From Blastomussa wellsi (lineage: Eukaryota; Cnidaria; Anthozoa; Scleractinia; Plerogyridae): a stretch of DNA of 64,000 nucleotides. Location: the NCBI GenBank assembly GCA_947652115.1, contig OX393562.1, positions 17,765,599-17,829,598 of the forward strand, written 5' to 3'. The translations under genes were made by a program, and so were the position numbers. The notes beneath the pieces were generated by a model. That model saw only the letters and a list, made by a program, of their open reading frames with translations, was not told where the DNA came from and made no database searches. Shown in pieces: positions 37,401 through 52,400 of the stretch (its first letter is position 1; every line of letters begins with the position of its first letter).

Positions 37401-40400
37401 TTCAAGCACTCCATCAAGTACAAAATGCCATTAGAATGTGATACTAGATGATCGGGCTTAAGGGATAACTGCCAGATTTGTTAAAGTCTAAGTCTTTTCT
37501 AGTTCTTCCACTAAGTGGAAACAGTCAAACAGCACATTTCAAGGATTTTCAAGGACCCAATATACCTTTCACGGACTTTCAAGGCCTTGAATTTTGATTT
37601 TCAAATTCAAGGACTTTCAAGGTGCGTGCGAGCCCTGTAAGATCTTGGAAAACCACGTTATTGGAATTTGTCTTGGAAAACTAAGGTTATGGAAATTATT
37701 GAGGTGTTTGACCGGATCGGGGTCGGGCTTTTCCCATTTAATATACATAGATTCTTTAAGCTTGACTTGATACCGAGTGGCCGCAGAATCTAAGATACTG
37801 AAACAATCCGACGATAAGTGTTCGTGCACACGCGTAGAAAAATGTCGGCTCGTTTCGCCAATATACTAAAGTAACAAGCATTACAGCTTGCACAAGAAAA
37901 TTTGTATACCGCGCGTGTACGGAGCCTATCGGGGAAGGAATCTTTCACGTTGACAAAGTTCTTGGTTTTAAAAGTAGAGAAAACAAGTTTGATGCCAACA
38001 GGTTCACGGAACCGAATTAGAAGTTTGCGCACCCTCTTCTGTGCTATTCCTGAGAACCGTCCAATGTAAGGGGTCTTGAAATAAAACGAAGATGCCCTTG
38101 TGCCTCGATACCTACTGGGGGTCGTGCACCATCCCCTTCTACTGCCTTGGAAACATAATGGAGTATTAACTCAGGGTACAGATTAAACCTCCTTGTATAG
38201 TTTTTACTGTTTTGGAGCACCTCTATTAAAGATTACAGATTCTTCTGAAGAATAACAACCAATCTCTGTAAAAAAATGTGTTTTGGAAAACCAAGATCTT
38301 GGAAAACTAAGGTTATGGAAAACCAGGATCTTGGAAAACAAAGAGTTTCGAAAACCAAGATTTTGTCTTGGAAAACCAAGATTTTAGAAACTAAGGTCAT
38401 GAATGGAAAATTAAGATCTTGGAAAACAAAATCGCAAAAAGTAAGATTACTGAAAACCCAATAACTTGAAAATTCAAGATCTTGAAAAACCAAGATCAAG
38501 GTAAATCAAGATTGCAAAAGACCAAGATCGCAGAAAACCAAGGTCTTGGAAAAACCAAGATGTTGGAAAACAAAGGTCATGGAAAACCAAGATCTTAGTT
38601 TTTCTACATCTTGGAAAAACGTGGATACCAAGATCAAACCAGGTTTTTTTCTTGGAAAACCAAAAACAAAGATCTTAGAAAACCCAATATCTTGGAATTT
38701 CAATATCTTGAAAAACCAAGATCTAGGTTAACCAAGATGGCTGAACACCAAGATCACAGAACACCAAGGTGCTGGATATGATCCTAGCAGTATGCAGGGC
38801 GTGTGTCATATGTGAGCCCACCAAGAGTTCTCGCAGCTCGCTGGTTAGAGTGCCCGCCTGGTATGTGGGTGGTCATGGTTTTGAATCCTGTCGGGGACTC
38901 AGATTTTTCTTTCTCCCATTCTTGTGTCTGATATCTGGTCATTTGATCTTAAAATTTATTTACTGAGCTGAAAATTTACCATCTTTCACATTTATCAACT
39001 TACCTAACTAGCTGCATGACTTCAAAGCCTTCCAAAGGATTTTCCACATAGCTGTCCCTGAGGTCTGTCAGAGTGACCAGGCCACACTTGTACATGGGTA
39101 GCCGGACGAGGAGTCCTTGGTCGGGAAGAATCTTGGTAATCTGGCCTGTCAAAACCTGGTCCGCCTTGATGGTAGATTCCGCTTTGACTTGAGAAATACA
39201 AGAGCGAGAAATTTAGCCTTTGGTTACTCTCTTAGACATGAAATGATGACTTTGAAATACATGCAGAAAGAAAATGGCTACCGAAATTATCACACAGAAA
39301 AAAATATAAATGTTTACAGTTTCTCTTGGAATCAATACACATTTTTGTGTCCCATGTTGAAGACTTTAGAGAGGTCACCATCAAACCCGATCATAACAAT
39401 AGGCAATTTCCGAGTTCTCTTTTGCCTCAGTGTCAAAACGAGTCTAAGTGCGAAACCATTCATATGAAACCCTGGCAGAACTGAGATCACAAAAAAGCAC
39501 AATTTGTAAGCACAGTAAAGTGATGAAAGGAAATCTCGAATGCACTCTTTTGGTTTTCTTGGCTGACCAGTAATGCAATAAATGTTTTCATATTGACCAA
39601 TGCATCAAAGCTAACACATTGTTCAGTTTATAAAGTCAGCGTAAACAAATCGAACAAAAGGGAATCGTGAATCGATTTAGTCATTCTTACCAGTCAGGGA
39701 AAGATCCAGCAAACTTCTTTCTTCGTCGATGCTCAACACAACACATTTATAAGCATCACCTGGTTTGAAGTGGGTCTTCAGCGACTTCAACACCTGCCCA
39801 CACAACACAGACGTTAAATAGTAAAAATTAATAACACATGAAATGCGAAGAAAGGAACGCCAAGGTAGGGTAGACAAATGTTATAAGCTAAACAACAGGG
39901 AAAGAATCGATTGGTTAGGATTACATGCAAAATATAAACTGTCAGTAGAAAAAAAAAAACACTTTCGCAATTTTTGTGTCAGTTAATTACTAAACGAAAA
40001 AGATGCTGTTTACAAAGCATGAAACTTTTGATCTTTCTAGAATAACTGAAACACTACGAGCGCAATCATTGGTCGATAAGTGTGTTTATGAGATTATGAA
40101 AACACGGTTGTGATGTTTTAGATTCTTGCAAAGTTTGGAGAAATAATTGATAAAAACAATAGAGGACATTTTCCGTGTTTATATGGCCTCGTCTAAATAC
40201 TCGCTCACTGGGAGAGTTTGCGAAAGTTATTCTAACCCTCGACTGCATCTTGGGTTTACATAACTGTCTCGAATTCTCCCAACCCCCTCATATTAAGATC
40301 CTTTGAGAAGATGACTTCTAACTTGCTCAAAAATCTAAGTAAAATATTTCATGACTGTATCATGGAGAATACAATGTTGTCTGGGGTATGATTTTTCAGT

Positions 40401-43400
40401 AGAAGTTACCTCTAAATCGGATGAGGCGTGTAGCAGTACCACTCTGCCATTAACAGACGGAGACGCCATCACCCACACACAATGGTCAGTAGCCTAGAAA
40501 TGAAAAACGCATAACACATCAAAAACGTGTAGATCCTTTCCAATCTACGGCGGCAGCATCTCGGTAAACAGAACTGGTTAGCATTCAAAGGTACCATTAT
40601 TTTGCTGTGGAACGGGATTAGAAGGTGCAAAATGAACTGTTTTAGAATAAAAGGCTGGCGTTTATGAGTAACTGTTATAGCTAGCAGAGCCATGCAATAA
40701 TATTCAGCACCTAGGTGTTGCACAAAATCGAATAGGGCATGCTGTTAGCGCGAGCAGAAAATTTATTGCGCGAGGTTTGGTGCGGATTTGATGGACATTT
40801 CTAACGCCTGTGTTATAAAACAATTTGTTTATGCTTTTACCATCACGCAATGGGGCATGCCAGAGCATACACCACTTGTCAATTGGACACCCAGAGAAAG
40901 ATACTCTAGGGGAGTGAAAGATGACATGAAACTAAGTGCATGGCGCAGAAAAAAACCGGTAAACTTTTTATCAACGTTAAGTTTTCCAACTTCTCATTAA
41001 CTTAACTATCTCCTCATTTACCCAAGGTTCCTGAAAACTGCGAAGAACATTTCTAAAAAGCGATAAACGATTCAGGTCAAAAGTAGTTTTTAGGGAGCTT
41101 AAGCAATGACGACGGCGACGGCTAGGACGACGCCTGCTTAAAAATGATTTTATACTTGACGCACGAATCTCGCAATTGTCTTGATGTAGTCGGTACATCT
41201 ATCGCTTTCAAACGCAGTTCTTGTAGAAAATAAAAGGACGGTGTTTATTTTCAAACTGAAAAACGAAAATTAAGCCGTCGAGGTTCACGTTCTCCAAAGT
41301 GCTCAGAATTTGGTCATTTCACGTTGTTGTTTTGCAGAGGACGGCAGAGAAATGTACAAAAAATTATAACGCACGTGCAGAGCTATTGTACTGCTCATTA
41401 AATCTTTTGTTTTGCGACGTTCTCGTTGACGTTGCCGTCGTGGTTTGCTTAAGCTCCCTTTTATCAACTTGGAACGGAACCATTTCACTGTATAATATCA
41501 CCATGTCCAACTTGAAGGGCAATACCACATTCGCATAAAAAACAAACAAATAAACACACAGAAGACAGACAGACAGAGGGGCAAAGGTACGGACAAACGG
41601 GTGGACAGATGGATGGACAAACGGACAGACAGACAGACAGATAGGCAGACAGACAGACAGACAGACAGACAGGGAATGAAGACAGATTTAAACTGAAACT
41701 AACGACAAGTTAACGTACCGACTTCACGAAACAATTAACTTCCTCGCCAACTTTGTACTGTGTGAGTTGCTTGTCAGTCTCGCTTCCATCTCTGCTTTCA
41801 TTTGAGGCATTCTGTTGTTCGGTGCCACTTGCTGACAACTCACTTTTGAAGTGAACAACAAAGATAAGGTAGTGAACAAACTAAACTGAATAACGGCAAC
41901 ATCATTTTGACGTCAACTGAAGTGATTTGCAGTGACCAAAAAAACAAGGTTATCAAAAACTTAAATCATGACCAATGCAAATAGAGAAGGGCGCAAAGTC
42001 TAAAAACAGAATGCAACTTATTGGACCCCAGCGAGACTCGAACACATTAGCGCATTCTGAGAGAAATAGAGGGAATGTAGGCGAAGTTTTCGTTTCAAAA
42101 GTGTTTTTGGATCACCTTCGTGTTTGAAGAACTCCTCAAAATCGTCCGCAATTCCAGTTTGTTTGTCCGAGTCTTGTCTGAGTCGTGACGTCACTCACGC
42201 TCTTCGCTCTTGAGCAGCTTTCAAATGGCTTTCGTTAATCAAAAACCGAAACGCAACCAATCACCTCTAACCAATCCCAGTAATGGAAAACCAATGAACC
42301 AATCAAAACTCAAAGCAGAACCAGTGCACAATCGCAGGAGTGCACGTTTATGACATGTCTCGAACAGTTTTGATCTTGTTAATTAAAAGCACATTCCTAG
42401 TCAGTTACAGTTCTAACACAGCAAGCGAAAACCGCGATCAGGGAATGCGACCGGTGGCAAGTGCGAAAACGAAGCAATCACTATAGAGCATATTCAGAAA
42501 TATATAAATCAAAAACTATTCAGTGGACAGTGTCAAGACAAACATGATCGTAACTTTAAGTCACGCACCGCCATAGACCCTTTTTATAAATGGCTACCAA
42601 TGTAAAATTCTTTTGTATGCATTCAAATTAACCTCAATTCTTTTGAATTATCAACTAAAAAACGAGGTTAGTCAGGCTAACTGTAATACTTACAAAAGAA
42701 TTCATAATTGGCAGCCATTTATGAAAAGGGTCTATAACTCTGAAATTCAAAATGTGTTAGTTTCCAAACGAGGGACACAGTCAGCTGGTGCACATGCGCA
42801 TTAGATACCATTTCATAGCTAATTTGCATATCATATTTCATCACGATCCATAATGTTTTAACCAAGTATGATAAAATAATATCATACGATAAGCAAAAGC
42901 ACACTCAAAAACAGGTTTTCAGTAAACGATTGAAAATTGAGTGAAACAATGGGAAGATTGAAGCGGATTTATAGATGTACTTTTGAGTTCAGGTCGAGGT
43001 AAACTTTTCTCAAAGTGAGAAAAAAATAGTGTCCAGGTCAGCGCGGTTGCAAAGCTGACTGTGTCCCTCCAAGCTGAAAAGTTGTACACAGATATAAATC
43101 TAGCCCCTCTTATGCCTGATGTGTATAAATAGTTTTGTGGCTCTTTGGTTTTGGAGTTTAGAATTTGATGACATCACATGCATACGCTCAATTGTTGAGA
43201 GAATCTACAATGCAGGGCTTTTTGAAGGAATCCAAAAACGGCATCTGACGATCCATCTAATTAGATATGTGGAATTATTATTCTACAAATTGTCACATTG
43301 CCAATATATTGTCATGAAGCCATTGTTATCCAACATCCGTACTTAACAGATATCCTGCGATAGTTGGGAAGATTCGTCCGTTGTCTTGCAAAGTGCCAGA

Positions 43401-46400
43401 CAACCACAGATTTCCTAGCTTTAAAATGCATCTCGTTGACAATTTGTTGAATGATAAAACAATTATCCTGCTCAATCTTGCAGAATATCATCTGATTTTA
43501 GCCAACTCGGCCTACAGCCTTGTCAGTTGAGTATCGGGTGATATTCTGTGCGATTCCGGAGGATAATTGTTAAAGGGGAAGTATCGCAGAATTTATCACA
43601 ACGATTTTTTTGTCAGAATTAGCTAAATTTAAACTTCTAATGCCTCGTCAATACTGAAATCGTTTCTAAATCACTAATTTTGTAACACCAATTGAATTCA
43701 GAACGGAAGGTGGAGGCAAAATTTGTTAGTACCGATTTCATATGAGATGCAGTGGGAAAACTTGAAAACGTCGGCCGACTTTTTCAAGTTTGCACCAATC
43801 TGGATCTTGGCCATCCGCCAGCAAAAACATCTATAAACGGTTTCTATACATTACGATTATTATCATAGTCTTTCATAGGATTTTTTATCATTAGCATGCA
43901 GCTTCTGTTCACCGAAAAGTGTCCCTTGGATTTTCGATGTGTTACTAAAAATAGAGTGAGACTGCCCCTTGTATCTTGAGAATAAAAATACTGTCATATA
44001 ACAGGGCTTGAAGTGTACTCAATGATTATTGAGTCACAATTGACAACACAACAAGGCTTCATTTAAGAATGTTTACAATATATCACTACCTTGGTTTCAT
44101 TGTAAGTTCAGCCACCGCCTTGGTGAAATTTCTGTGCGTTATTGGTAAAAACCTAGTACAGCAAACAGAAAAAAAAGTTAAAGACAACAAAATATGAACT
44201 GCATGTATATAGGTCAATCTGAACTGGGCCAAATGACAAAATGCCCGTAAAAAGTTCGTAAAACTCTAACAACATATTCCCCAACAAGATTCTTGTTACC
44301 CTTAAAATGCTTAATGAAACTTTATCGTCCTTTCCTAGCTGAAACCTAAAGTAGTCTATCAGACTGTTCTCTCTGGATTAGATTATCACTCTCCGGGAAT
44401 GATAAAGGGGTGATGCTCCATATACCAAATCAATATATGTACTATTGTGTCGTTCTATTGTGTGAAGCCTATTGAGCTATTGTCTAAGGGCTAGGCCACA
44501 TTGTTGTGTTCTTTGTGACGTACTTCGGAGCTCGCTATATGGCGCTCGACCCCGATAAAGCACTCGGACCTCACAGGTAAAAATCTTGGGGATAAGTCTG
44601 CGTTCGGTCGTAGTGGTCATTCAGGCCAAAGCCAATCCCGCTTTCATTAATGCCTAGAGCCAGCACTTGGATGGGACGTAATTTCACCCATGCTATCCAT
44701 AACCTTTACATTTTGGTAAGGTTGCCCCAACTTTGGGGTTGTAATTTATTACTCAAAAGGGGCACAACTTTTGGAACTCTGAGCAAATGACAATTGAGAT
44801 TCTGTATCATCCTAGACGCGCACTAGGCGTTAACAATCTGACATAAAAACAAAGAACGTACTTGTGTGTTTTCATGTCGCGAAATCCAAGAATTTTGACT
44901 TGAACTCTGTCTCCATTGTGGAAGGCTTTCAGTGGCGACTCTCCCTGCAAATCGAACAAATCTTCTGTATAATTCAACATCTTTCAGAGACCAAGTAAAA
45001 TGACATTTTTCTTCATGCTCTCGACGCTTTCTGGTCTGGAATTCAGCCTAAATATTTCATAATGATTGATATAGGACTATAAATGTGTAGAAATGAAACA
45101 TTAAAGGTTCATATCAAGTTGTGTGAAAGTGACATAACAAAACTAAAACAGCTGCGGTGTAATCTCCAATCTAGTCGATTTTGCGTCAGCTGTCAAAAAT
45201 CTTCACTTGCCTGCAATATCTACCAGTGCTAGATCTCAAAATGTCTTGTCGGCTAGTGTGTGCTGGATTAAGGACCAACACAATTTCTCTGGGTTTCGGC
45301 CGCATCATAACCTTTATATGAGTCGGCCCAAGCGTGGACCCAACAGAAAATACCCTGTTCTATGATGAGAAATCAGCTAATGTGTACAGTAGCAGGCTTA
45401 ATCACCGGAACGACCCACTCGCTCTACAAATAGTAATCATATTCACCTCTGTGATATCATCACAAATGTGTGTGACATGAACTCTTCCGTGAAATTTTCC
45501 TCCACACAGGTTCATGTTCATCTGAACATCCTTGATTGACTTCACCCTACAACAAGAGAGGTTTTCTTCACTATTCCAAAACGCGGAAGTCATTTGTTTT
45601 GATAATAGCTGCACAATATTCCTATTCTCATGACTGACTTGTAAGTGAACCCCAAGCCAAACGGGCACAACTTTGAAACACAATATATCACAACATTGTT
45701 GGATCATGTTGTGAAGGAGCTGGCCATTTTAATGCACGCAACATTTCATTATCGAAAAACTGTTGCGCACAACATGTTGTAAACATTTGGCCACCCTGTT
45801 GCAATATGCTACAACATGTTTGAAGACACTTTGAGGTAGCAAATCGACCTAATGTGCATGCCTTGAGGCAACACTGTTGCACGATGTTGCAATGTTGCAC
45901 AATCACCGAGCAGCATGTGTGAACCATGTTGTGCACAACAAGTCTGTGAGATGTTGCATTGAAATATTGCATCCGTTTGGCTGGGCCTTTAGCTGCACGA
46001 TTGCTTGTAAAATTAAGCCCTTGCCAAATGGCCCAAAATGTGGTTCCGACATCATTATCATCATAATTTGGTTAGAGGGATCAAACCATTGAGTTGAGAC
46101 ATCTGCGCCTCTCAGGCGTAATGTTTGGGTGGATTGGTGGCCAAGAGTTAGTTTTGAGAACTGATTAAAATCCACACCAAACATGAACATTGTGGATTGG
46201 CATGCAGGAAACCAATCCAGCCAAGCTCAATGGCTCAAAGTTAGTCCCCCTACTACCGTACTTAAACAAAAACAAAAGCCTAAACGTGGTTTAGGCTAAA
46301 GATGGTTTCATTCTTTTGGTCTTTTTCTTTCAATTTCAACTTATGTAGCCATCAATTATATTTTGTTTTACATGGCGTTGACTTACTGAGCTGTGGTGAT

Positions 46401-49400
46401 AGCTCCAGGCACGATATTTTCCTTTTCAATGTGCTTTTCTTGAAGCGTCACTACTGGCAACAGACCATCTTCCAACTTGCCTGGCCTAATAACACCAGAC
46501 ACAACGTGTAAACAATGATTCGATCACAGGCAGGCAGGCAGAATTGGAAGCTCAGTTTTGGGATGAGCTGTAAGAGTTGTGGTTGTTTGACCAACATACC
46601 TTCGTACAACTGAAGAATACTGTTGCCCCACAGCAAACCGCTTGGACGCATCTCTGATGTCATTCAAATGCTACGAAACAACAGACATATCATTAATCCC
46701 TCTATCACCCACTTTTGCGCACTGCACATAAGTAAACAAAATTCTGCCACCAAGATGAAACAAGATTCTGATTAGATGCACACAAGAAAAGTGGCTGCTA
46801 CATGTGAACAATTCGTGCCATGTTTTTACATGGCATAATGTTGCTTCGCTACTGTTTTCTTCGCTTCTGGTTAAACGATGATGGAGAAATATTACTGCTT
46901 GCAGCGTAAGACTGAGAAAACAAAATGACAAACCTAAAGTGTTTAAAACCCGCTCCTGGCAGCAGCCCTTACTTGATAACATCGATTTGTCAATAGAGCA
47001 GTTATTTTTAACAGAATGTTTGTGAAAAAAGACTAATTCCACATTATTTAGCATCCTCACCAGTTTAGTGGGAGCATAAGCCAGCCTGTAGTTATGTTGA
47101 GGGAGTGTGACCACCATGTAGTTATCTGTGATCAACTGAACACATGCGTTGAGGATGCGCCCACTTTTCACCTGAAACAATACATAATTATAAGCCACAC
47201 AGATTAGTTAGTCTGGTGAAACATTTAAACGGTCACTTTTGGTTTTTTTCCTTGAAGCTTGTACTATCCTACTGACTTACTAAGCAATCGCTTAAAATTC
47301 CTTTGAGTGTTTTGAGGTTTGAGGCGTGTGAAAAATGGGCAAGGTAGCGGGAATCATACTCGCACTTGCCCAACAAAAACGCCTGCACGTCTACACTGCA
47401 GTTTGTGCGAGTTTGAAACAAAAATGTGCAAAATGCTTGTTAGAAAATGCTACGAAAAGAACAGTGACAAAATAAATTATTAGCTGATTAACTACGTGAA
47501 AAGCAATTACTAAATTCTTTACGCATATCCGGCATACAAAAACTTGTCCTAACCTTTGGCTTAAAAGTCAAGTATTCCAGAAATTTGAGGTTAATAACCC
47601 GCGGTTGTGGCAGAAACTGTGTGTGCACAGTGCATTTCACCGCTCCGCAGTTTTAGCGGGACCTGTACACGTGCAGTGCTTTTGACCACTGAAAGTATGG
47701 TGAAACCTTCATCTAACTGCAACATAGCCATTGTAGGAGTGTTGCGTGACGAGCAAAGGAGGTTACATTACAAGTGAGAGGTTTAGGCCATTTAACTGTG
47801 TTTGCGCAGCTCGTAATAGTGTCCCTTTAATATAATATTCAATGGATTTACCTTCTTTTGTATCTCTTTCTGCATCTCCACAGCCTTCCTCTCTGCTACT
47901 AGCTCAGGATTCAGTGACACTAACACCAGCTTCTTGTCAACATCCAAGTCTAACACACAGCCAAACACCACCTCCCCTGGTACACAGCTTACTCCTTTAT
48001 AAGACACAACAAACACCTGTTGTGAACAATGCCTTTAAATCCACTCTCTCGCTAAACAAAAGTTATATCACGAGCTGGATTTATTTTTAATTTAATTGTC
48101 AGTGATCGATCATTTTCATGTGCAAAGCTTTAAATTTTGGCAAGTAAAGCTATCAACCATAAAAAAACCTGCAGCATATGGATATGACCACAAAGACAAA
48201 CACCATATTACACAAGAAATTAACTAAGACGGCCATATTTTACAGGGGTTTCAAAACAAGGCGGCAGGTGTTGGAGTTCCACCAGCTACTTGACTATTAT
48301 GCCGCCGGCTACTCTGGTCGTAGCAATCAGCTTGTGACCAAAAAGCTCACTTATAACAGCCGCCTACTCTTTCAGTCGATGACACCTACTTCAAAACATT
48401 TTGAAACCCCTGATTTTAAAAAAGTGGTGATTATGAGTCCATTAAACAGATGGTAATAAAAGCCTTTCTGTGGCCACATACAGATGTGACATCTACCTGA
48501 CAGCTAGCTACAGTATACAGCACAATTTTCATTGAGCAGCAAGTAAAAAATTCTTGCCTATACTACAAGATTTGACTGTTTTTTTTTTAACTTGAAATGA
48601 GATGATCAAATAAAATCGATCTGAACAGAAAATCCAAACATCTGTGATCGTTAACATCAACGCAATCTCAACACTGAGTTCTGAGATGCACCTTTCGCAA
48701 GCTGGTGAGGAGCAAAACCCTGCAAACCCTCCGCAAGCTTTAATACAATGCCTTGAAATTTGACGTTAAGAACCTGAAGAAAAAGAAGTGATGCAAAAAG
48801 ATTAACATTACGAAGAATCACTAAACAGCTCAGTGAGTGCCGAAGCAGGCACATCGACTGCCACACCTCCAAGCTGAACAGAATTGCACTTTTTGGTAAC
48901 TTAATTTCAAAACACAATATAAAGGATATTTGACCAACCTTTGCTTCTATTGAAAAGAAAAACAAAATAAAACAAGAGAGCAATGACATAATACACAAAT
49001 TAACCTTTGCATTGACACAAGTTCCTCGATTCAAGGAGGCCAGCGCCTTCATCTCTTCTGTTAAATAAAAAATATATTAAGTATTTAAGATCGAATAATA
49101 AATAGTAGTTTTTGTCAGATGTAACAAAAATAAATCTAAATATTCAGACCTACATGTACTTACAAGAACTGAAAATAAGATGAATTACTAAGTAATATGT
49201 CTTTTCACAGACGCATATTAAAACCAAAGATGTTAGAGCGATCTTCTTCTCAGATGTATTATTTGTTAAGAACTATGTGGGATGCGCAAGATAAAATTAT
49301 TACACTTTCCACTGCATACTTATTGTCAAGCTGTCAACAAAGAAACTCTCTCAGTCTCTTGATGATTTTGAGTCGGTCTTGCCGGACAATTTAAAAGCCT

Positions 49401-52400
49401 AAATGTACATGTATATTGGCACACTGTTCTTTAAACACCTGAGACATACATGTAAAATTATTATTCATCTTTCAAGATTGGTAAATACGGTCAACCGTTC
49501 TTGAAACACTTGCTTGTACAGCTACAAAGGAGTTGTATATAACATCAAATTTAAATTGTACTAGTGTTTACATTGGCCAGACCTCATGCACACTAAAAGC
49601 ACACCTCAAAGAATATGTCAAAGCAATCACAACAATAAATTCAAATTCTCTATTGGCCAAGCATCGCATGCTTTACCATAAAAAAAATTGATCTGGACGG
49701 TTCTGAAAATATCGACTGGTCATTAACATTGAAACAAATACTTTTCCTTTTCTCATTTTTTGTTTTTATCCATATAACACCATGGACGCCATTTATAATT
49801 TACATTTTTTAGCTGAGGAAGGTCGCAGTAGCAACCAAAGCGTCTCACAGTTTTTCAAGCCAGTGTCAACCCCACTTTGTATATAGGGGGTAAGTTTCTA
49901 AAGAAACTGCGGTGCTGCGTCGGTGGGAAGTACATGTTTTTAAACACTTGCTTATACTCTGAAAGTTTTAAAGGGCCCTAGTCAGCCATGCCTTTGTTTT
50001 TGTTACATGTCAGAGTTTCAGTATTATACTTTATGCGGAGCATGCCAAAAAAAAGAGATCACTGAGAAACTTGCTACAAGTAATAAAACATTTCCAGTAA
50101 CATAACTTAATAGCAATGCAATAAGATTTTGCTTCACTATGCAGTTTCCATAATTGCAATGGCATTGAAAATGGTGGAGGGTGACTAGGGCCCTTTAGTG
50201 GATTAGCATGTCATCCAACACCAACAGTCATCAACGTCGTTGAATCTGAATGGCAACACTGACTTCAGCTTTTCATACCTGAACTAGATGCTAGATGCTG
50301 GATAATCTTCCATCTCTCTGAGACAAAATTTTCCAGCAGCTCCACACCAGGTACAGAGATCCCTTCTACACTCTGATCAGGGCAACAGTTGGACATTTTA
50401 AGGCTAACAAGAAATCGCTGTCTCTCCGCGTCAATTTCAGTCACCTAAAATCAATTGATATACAGCGGTAACTGCATCATAAAACTTACAGAAAGTGACT
50501 GGAGAAGTGCTTTTACCATAAGAAAACATTGTCTAAACTTAAGCTGCAAAACAATTCCCAACTTTGCGTGGAATTTTAAAAAGAAATTAAAAGAAATCTA
50601 CTCCTTCTGCAAGGTTTTCAGAGAAGAGAAATGCATTTTGCAGTCTTATCTACCTTAAGTTAAAATTTTATCAGTATTCATTCCCTACTTCTCGAGAACA
50701 GGGTTTTGGACAGTGTCCTTATTCTAGGCAATCAGAGTAAACCTCATGAATATCTGAAATGGTTAGTTATTAGTATGGCAATTAATGGTTCGACTTTTTC
50801 TTATGACAGATGGAACTAGTGCAAACCTTTAGCACCACACCCATTTTTATGTTCCCCTTGTTATCACAATATTGAGGGAAGTGATAACAAGTCAAAATGG
50901 GAATAAAGAAACTACACTGTTTTACAATTGACACCCTTTGCTCCAGAGGGAGCCTAAAGGAACATTAGCACAGTTTTTGGTTATTTTTACAATCACCCTT
51001 ATTATTTTGATTGCAACAGACATAATCTTATGTGTTTCACTTTTCAAAGTATGGTTCAAACATTTCTAACATAAATTTTAAAAGTAAAAGTAATTTGAGA
51101 ATTCCAAACCTTTGCCATGACTGTTCGCCCTGTCTGAAAGTGTGATGCAGGTTCTGACACAAACTGATCAGCTAGAAACTAAAACAAAATAAACATCAAG
51201 AATAAGTACAGTTGTAACTTAAAAGCGTAACATGATCAAAGGGTCCTGTTAGTGAATCCAATTATAATCATTTCGTCGGGCATTGTGGCGTATTTTACGG
51301 GCTAAAATGGAGAATTCAGCGGATCTAAAATATATTTTAGCCCGCCACGTGGACCAATCAGAGACAAGAAAGTGAAGACGCCAGCCAATCAGAATTGAAA
51401 ATCATTCAACTGTTCGCGCCATTTTCTTGCTCGCAAGCAACTCTTCAAGCTCCGTCAGACTCAGTTGAGGCTTTTCGATCTGTGCTATTATATTCTCTAG
51501 CTCTATAAAGACAAAACGGCTTAAATGCCTTACAACCAAGCAAATCGTCACTCTTCTCAGTTGGATGAAGAGGAATTTGTTTATGGAAAAAGAAGACTCC
51601 AGGCAGCCAAACTGAAGTGAACAAAAGTTTGTTTTCATCAAGCGAAACTCATTCAATGCCAAACTGCCAGTTCAGTTTATTTTGCTGCACAATTCATTTT
51701 AACAATGCTAAATAGATATTTCTTTCCTGTCTATAGAATTCTGTAAGGTTCGAAAATATCTTTAGCCTGATTTTCGATCAACAATAAACGCCGGCTAACT
51801 GCCGGCAGTGTTCAAGATATTGCTTACTGTCTTTGATTGCTGTTGTCAATGCCCTCTGAAATGATTACAATAGTAATAGAGTTGATGTTCTTGGGCATAA
51901 ATATGTTTTTGGCCCTCCTCAGAGCTCATTTTAGCCGTCGCCTACAGCTCGGGCTAAAATGAGTTGGGCCAAAAACATATTTACACCCGCGAACATCAAC
52001 TCTATTGTTATATTAATACAGGTTAATGCATACATGTATATTAATTGTCCAGGGAGTGCCATTCCTAAACTTCATAGAATGTCTTTGTCATCCAGGAGCT
52101 GACAATGAAAACATGTGTCACAAATGCCTGAAGTCATTTTCATGCTTGTTGTCTGAAATTCATCTCAGTCTCAGTAAAAAAATTGAAGCCTTTTAAGGTG
52201 GCTCACCTCAGTTTTTCAGAACCACACAGACCCAACTTTAAAAAGCTAATACTTAACTGTCTTGGGACGGTCGGGCAAGATTTTTCACACATTTACTAGA
52301 GATTGAATAATGTTTCCAAAAAATTAATGTGGATTTCATTGGCATCGGTATTACCATAGCAACGAAACGATGATGTCATGGCTTCTGAAAATCGACATTT

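Larger units (their letters stand above)
37165..38745. repeat. 16-bp 'GGAAAACCAAGATCTT' satellite, interrupted
   Basis: Degenerate tandem units made of AAAACCAAGATCTTGG words occupy about 37165-37327, 37638-37690 and 38276-38745. The array is split by a hAT-like insertion and a Penelope-type fragment. Reading frames rich in [12 protein letters not shown] repeats are translations of the satellite, not genes. Confidence 0.85.
34308..48016 (-). other. PDCD11: PDCD11 exons for the distal S1 repeats
   Basis: Exons 48016-47852, 47171-47061, 46670-46600, 45546-45447, 44944-44862, 44152-44090, 41842-41719, 40493-40410, 39793-39691, 39187-39004, 36238-36207, 35140-35029, 34421-34308. S1-type strands are visible, such as [39 protein letters not shown], and [11 protein letters not shown], followed by the linker RDMKTHKFLPITH. 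The 36238-36207 exon is a 32-nt microexon ([10 protein letters not shown]) whose phase fits both neighbours. Confidence 0.9.

Noticed and set aside
37131..38731. Lysine/asparagine-rich repetitive proteins.
   Set aside because: They simply translate the CCAAGATCTTGG satellite in several frames.
45688..45972. Cysteine-rich 94-codon frame.
   Set aside because: It arises from CAACATGTTG repeats of a MITE; no conserved spacing or signal peptide.
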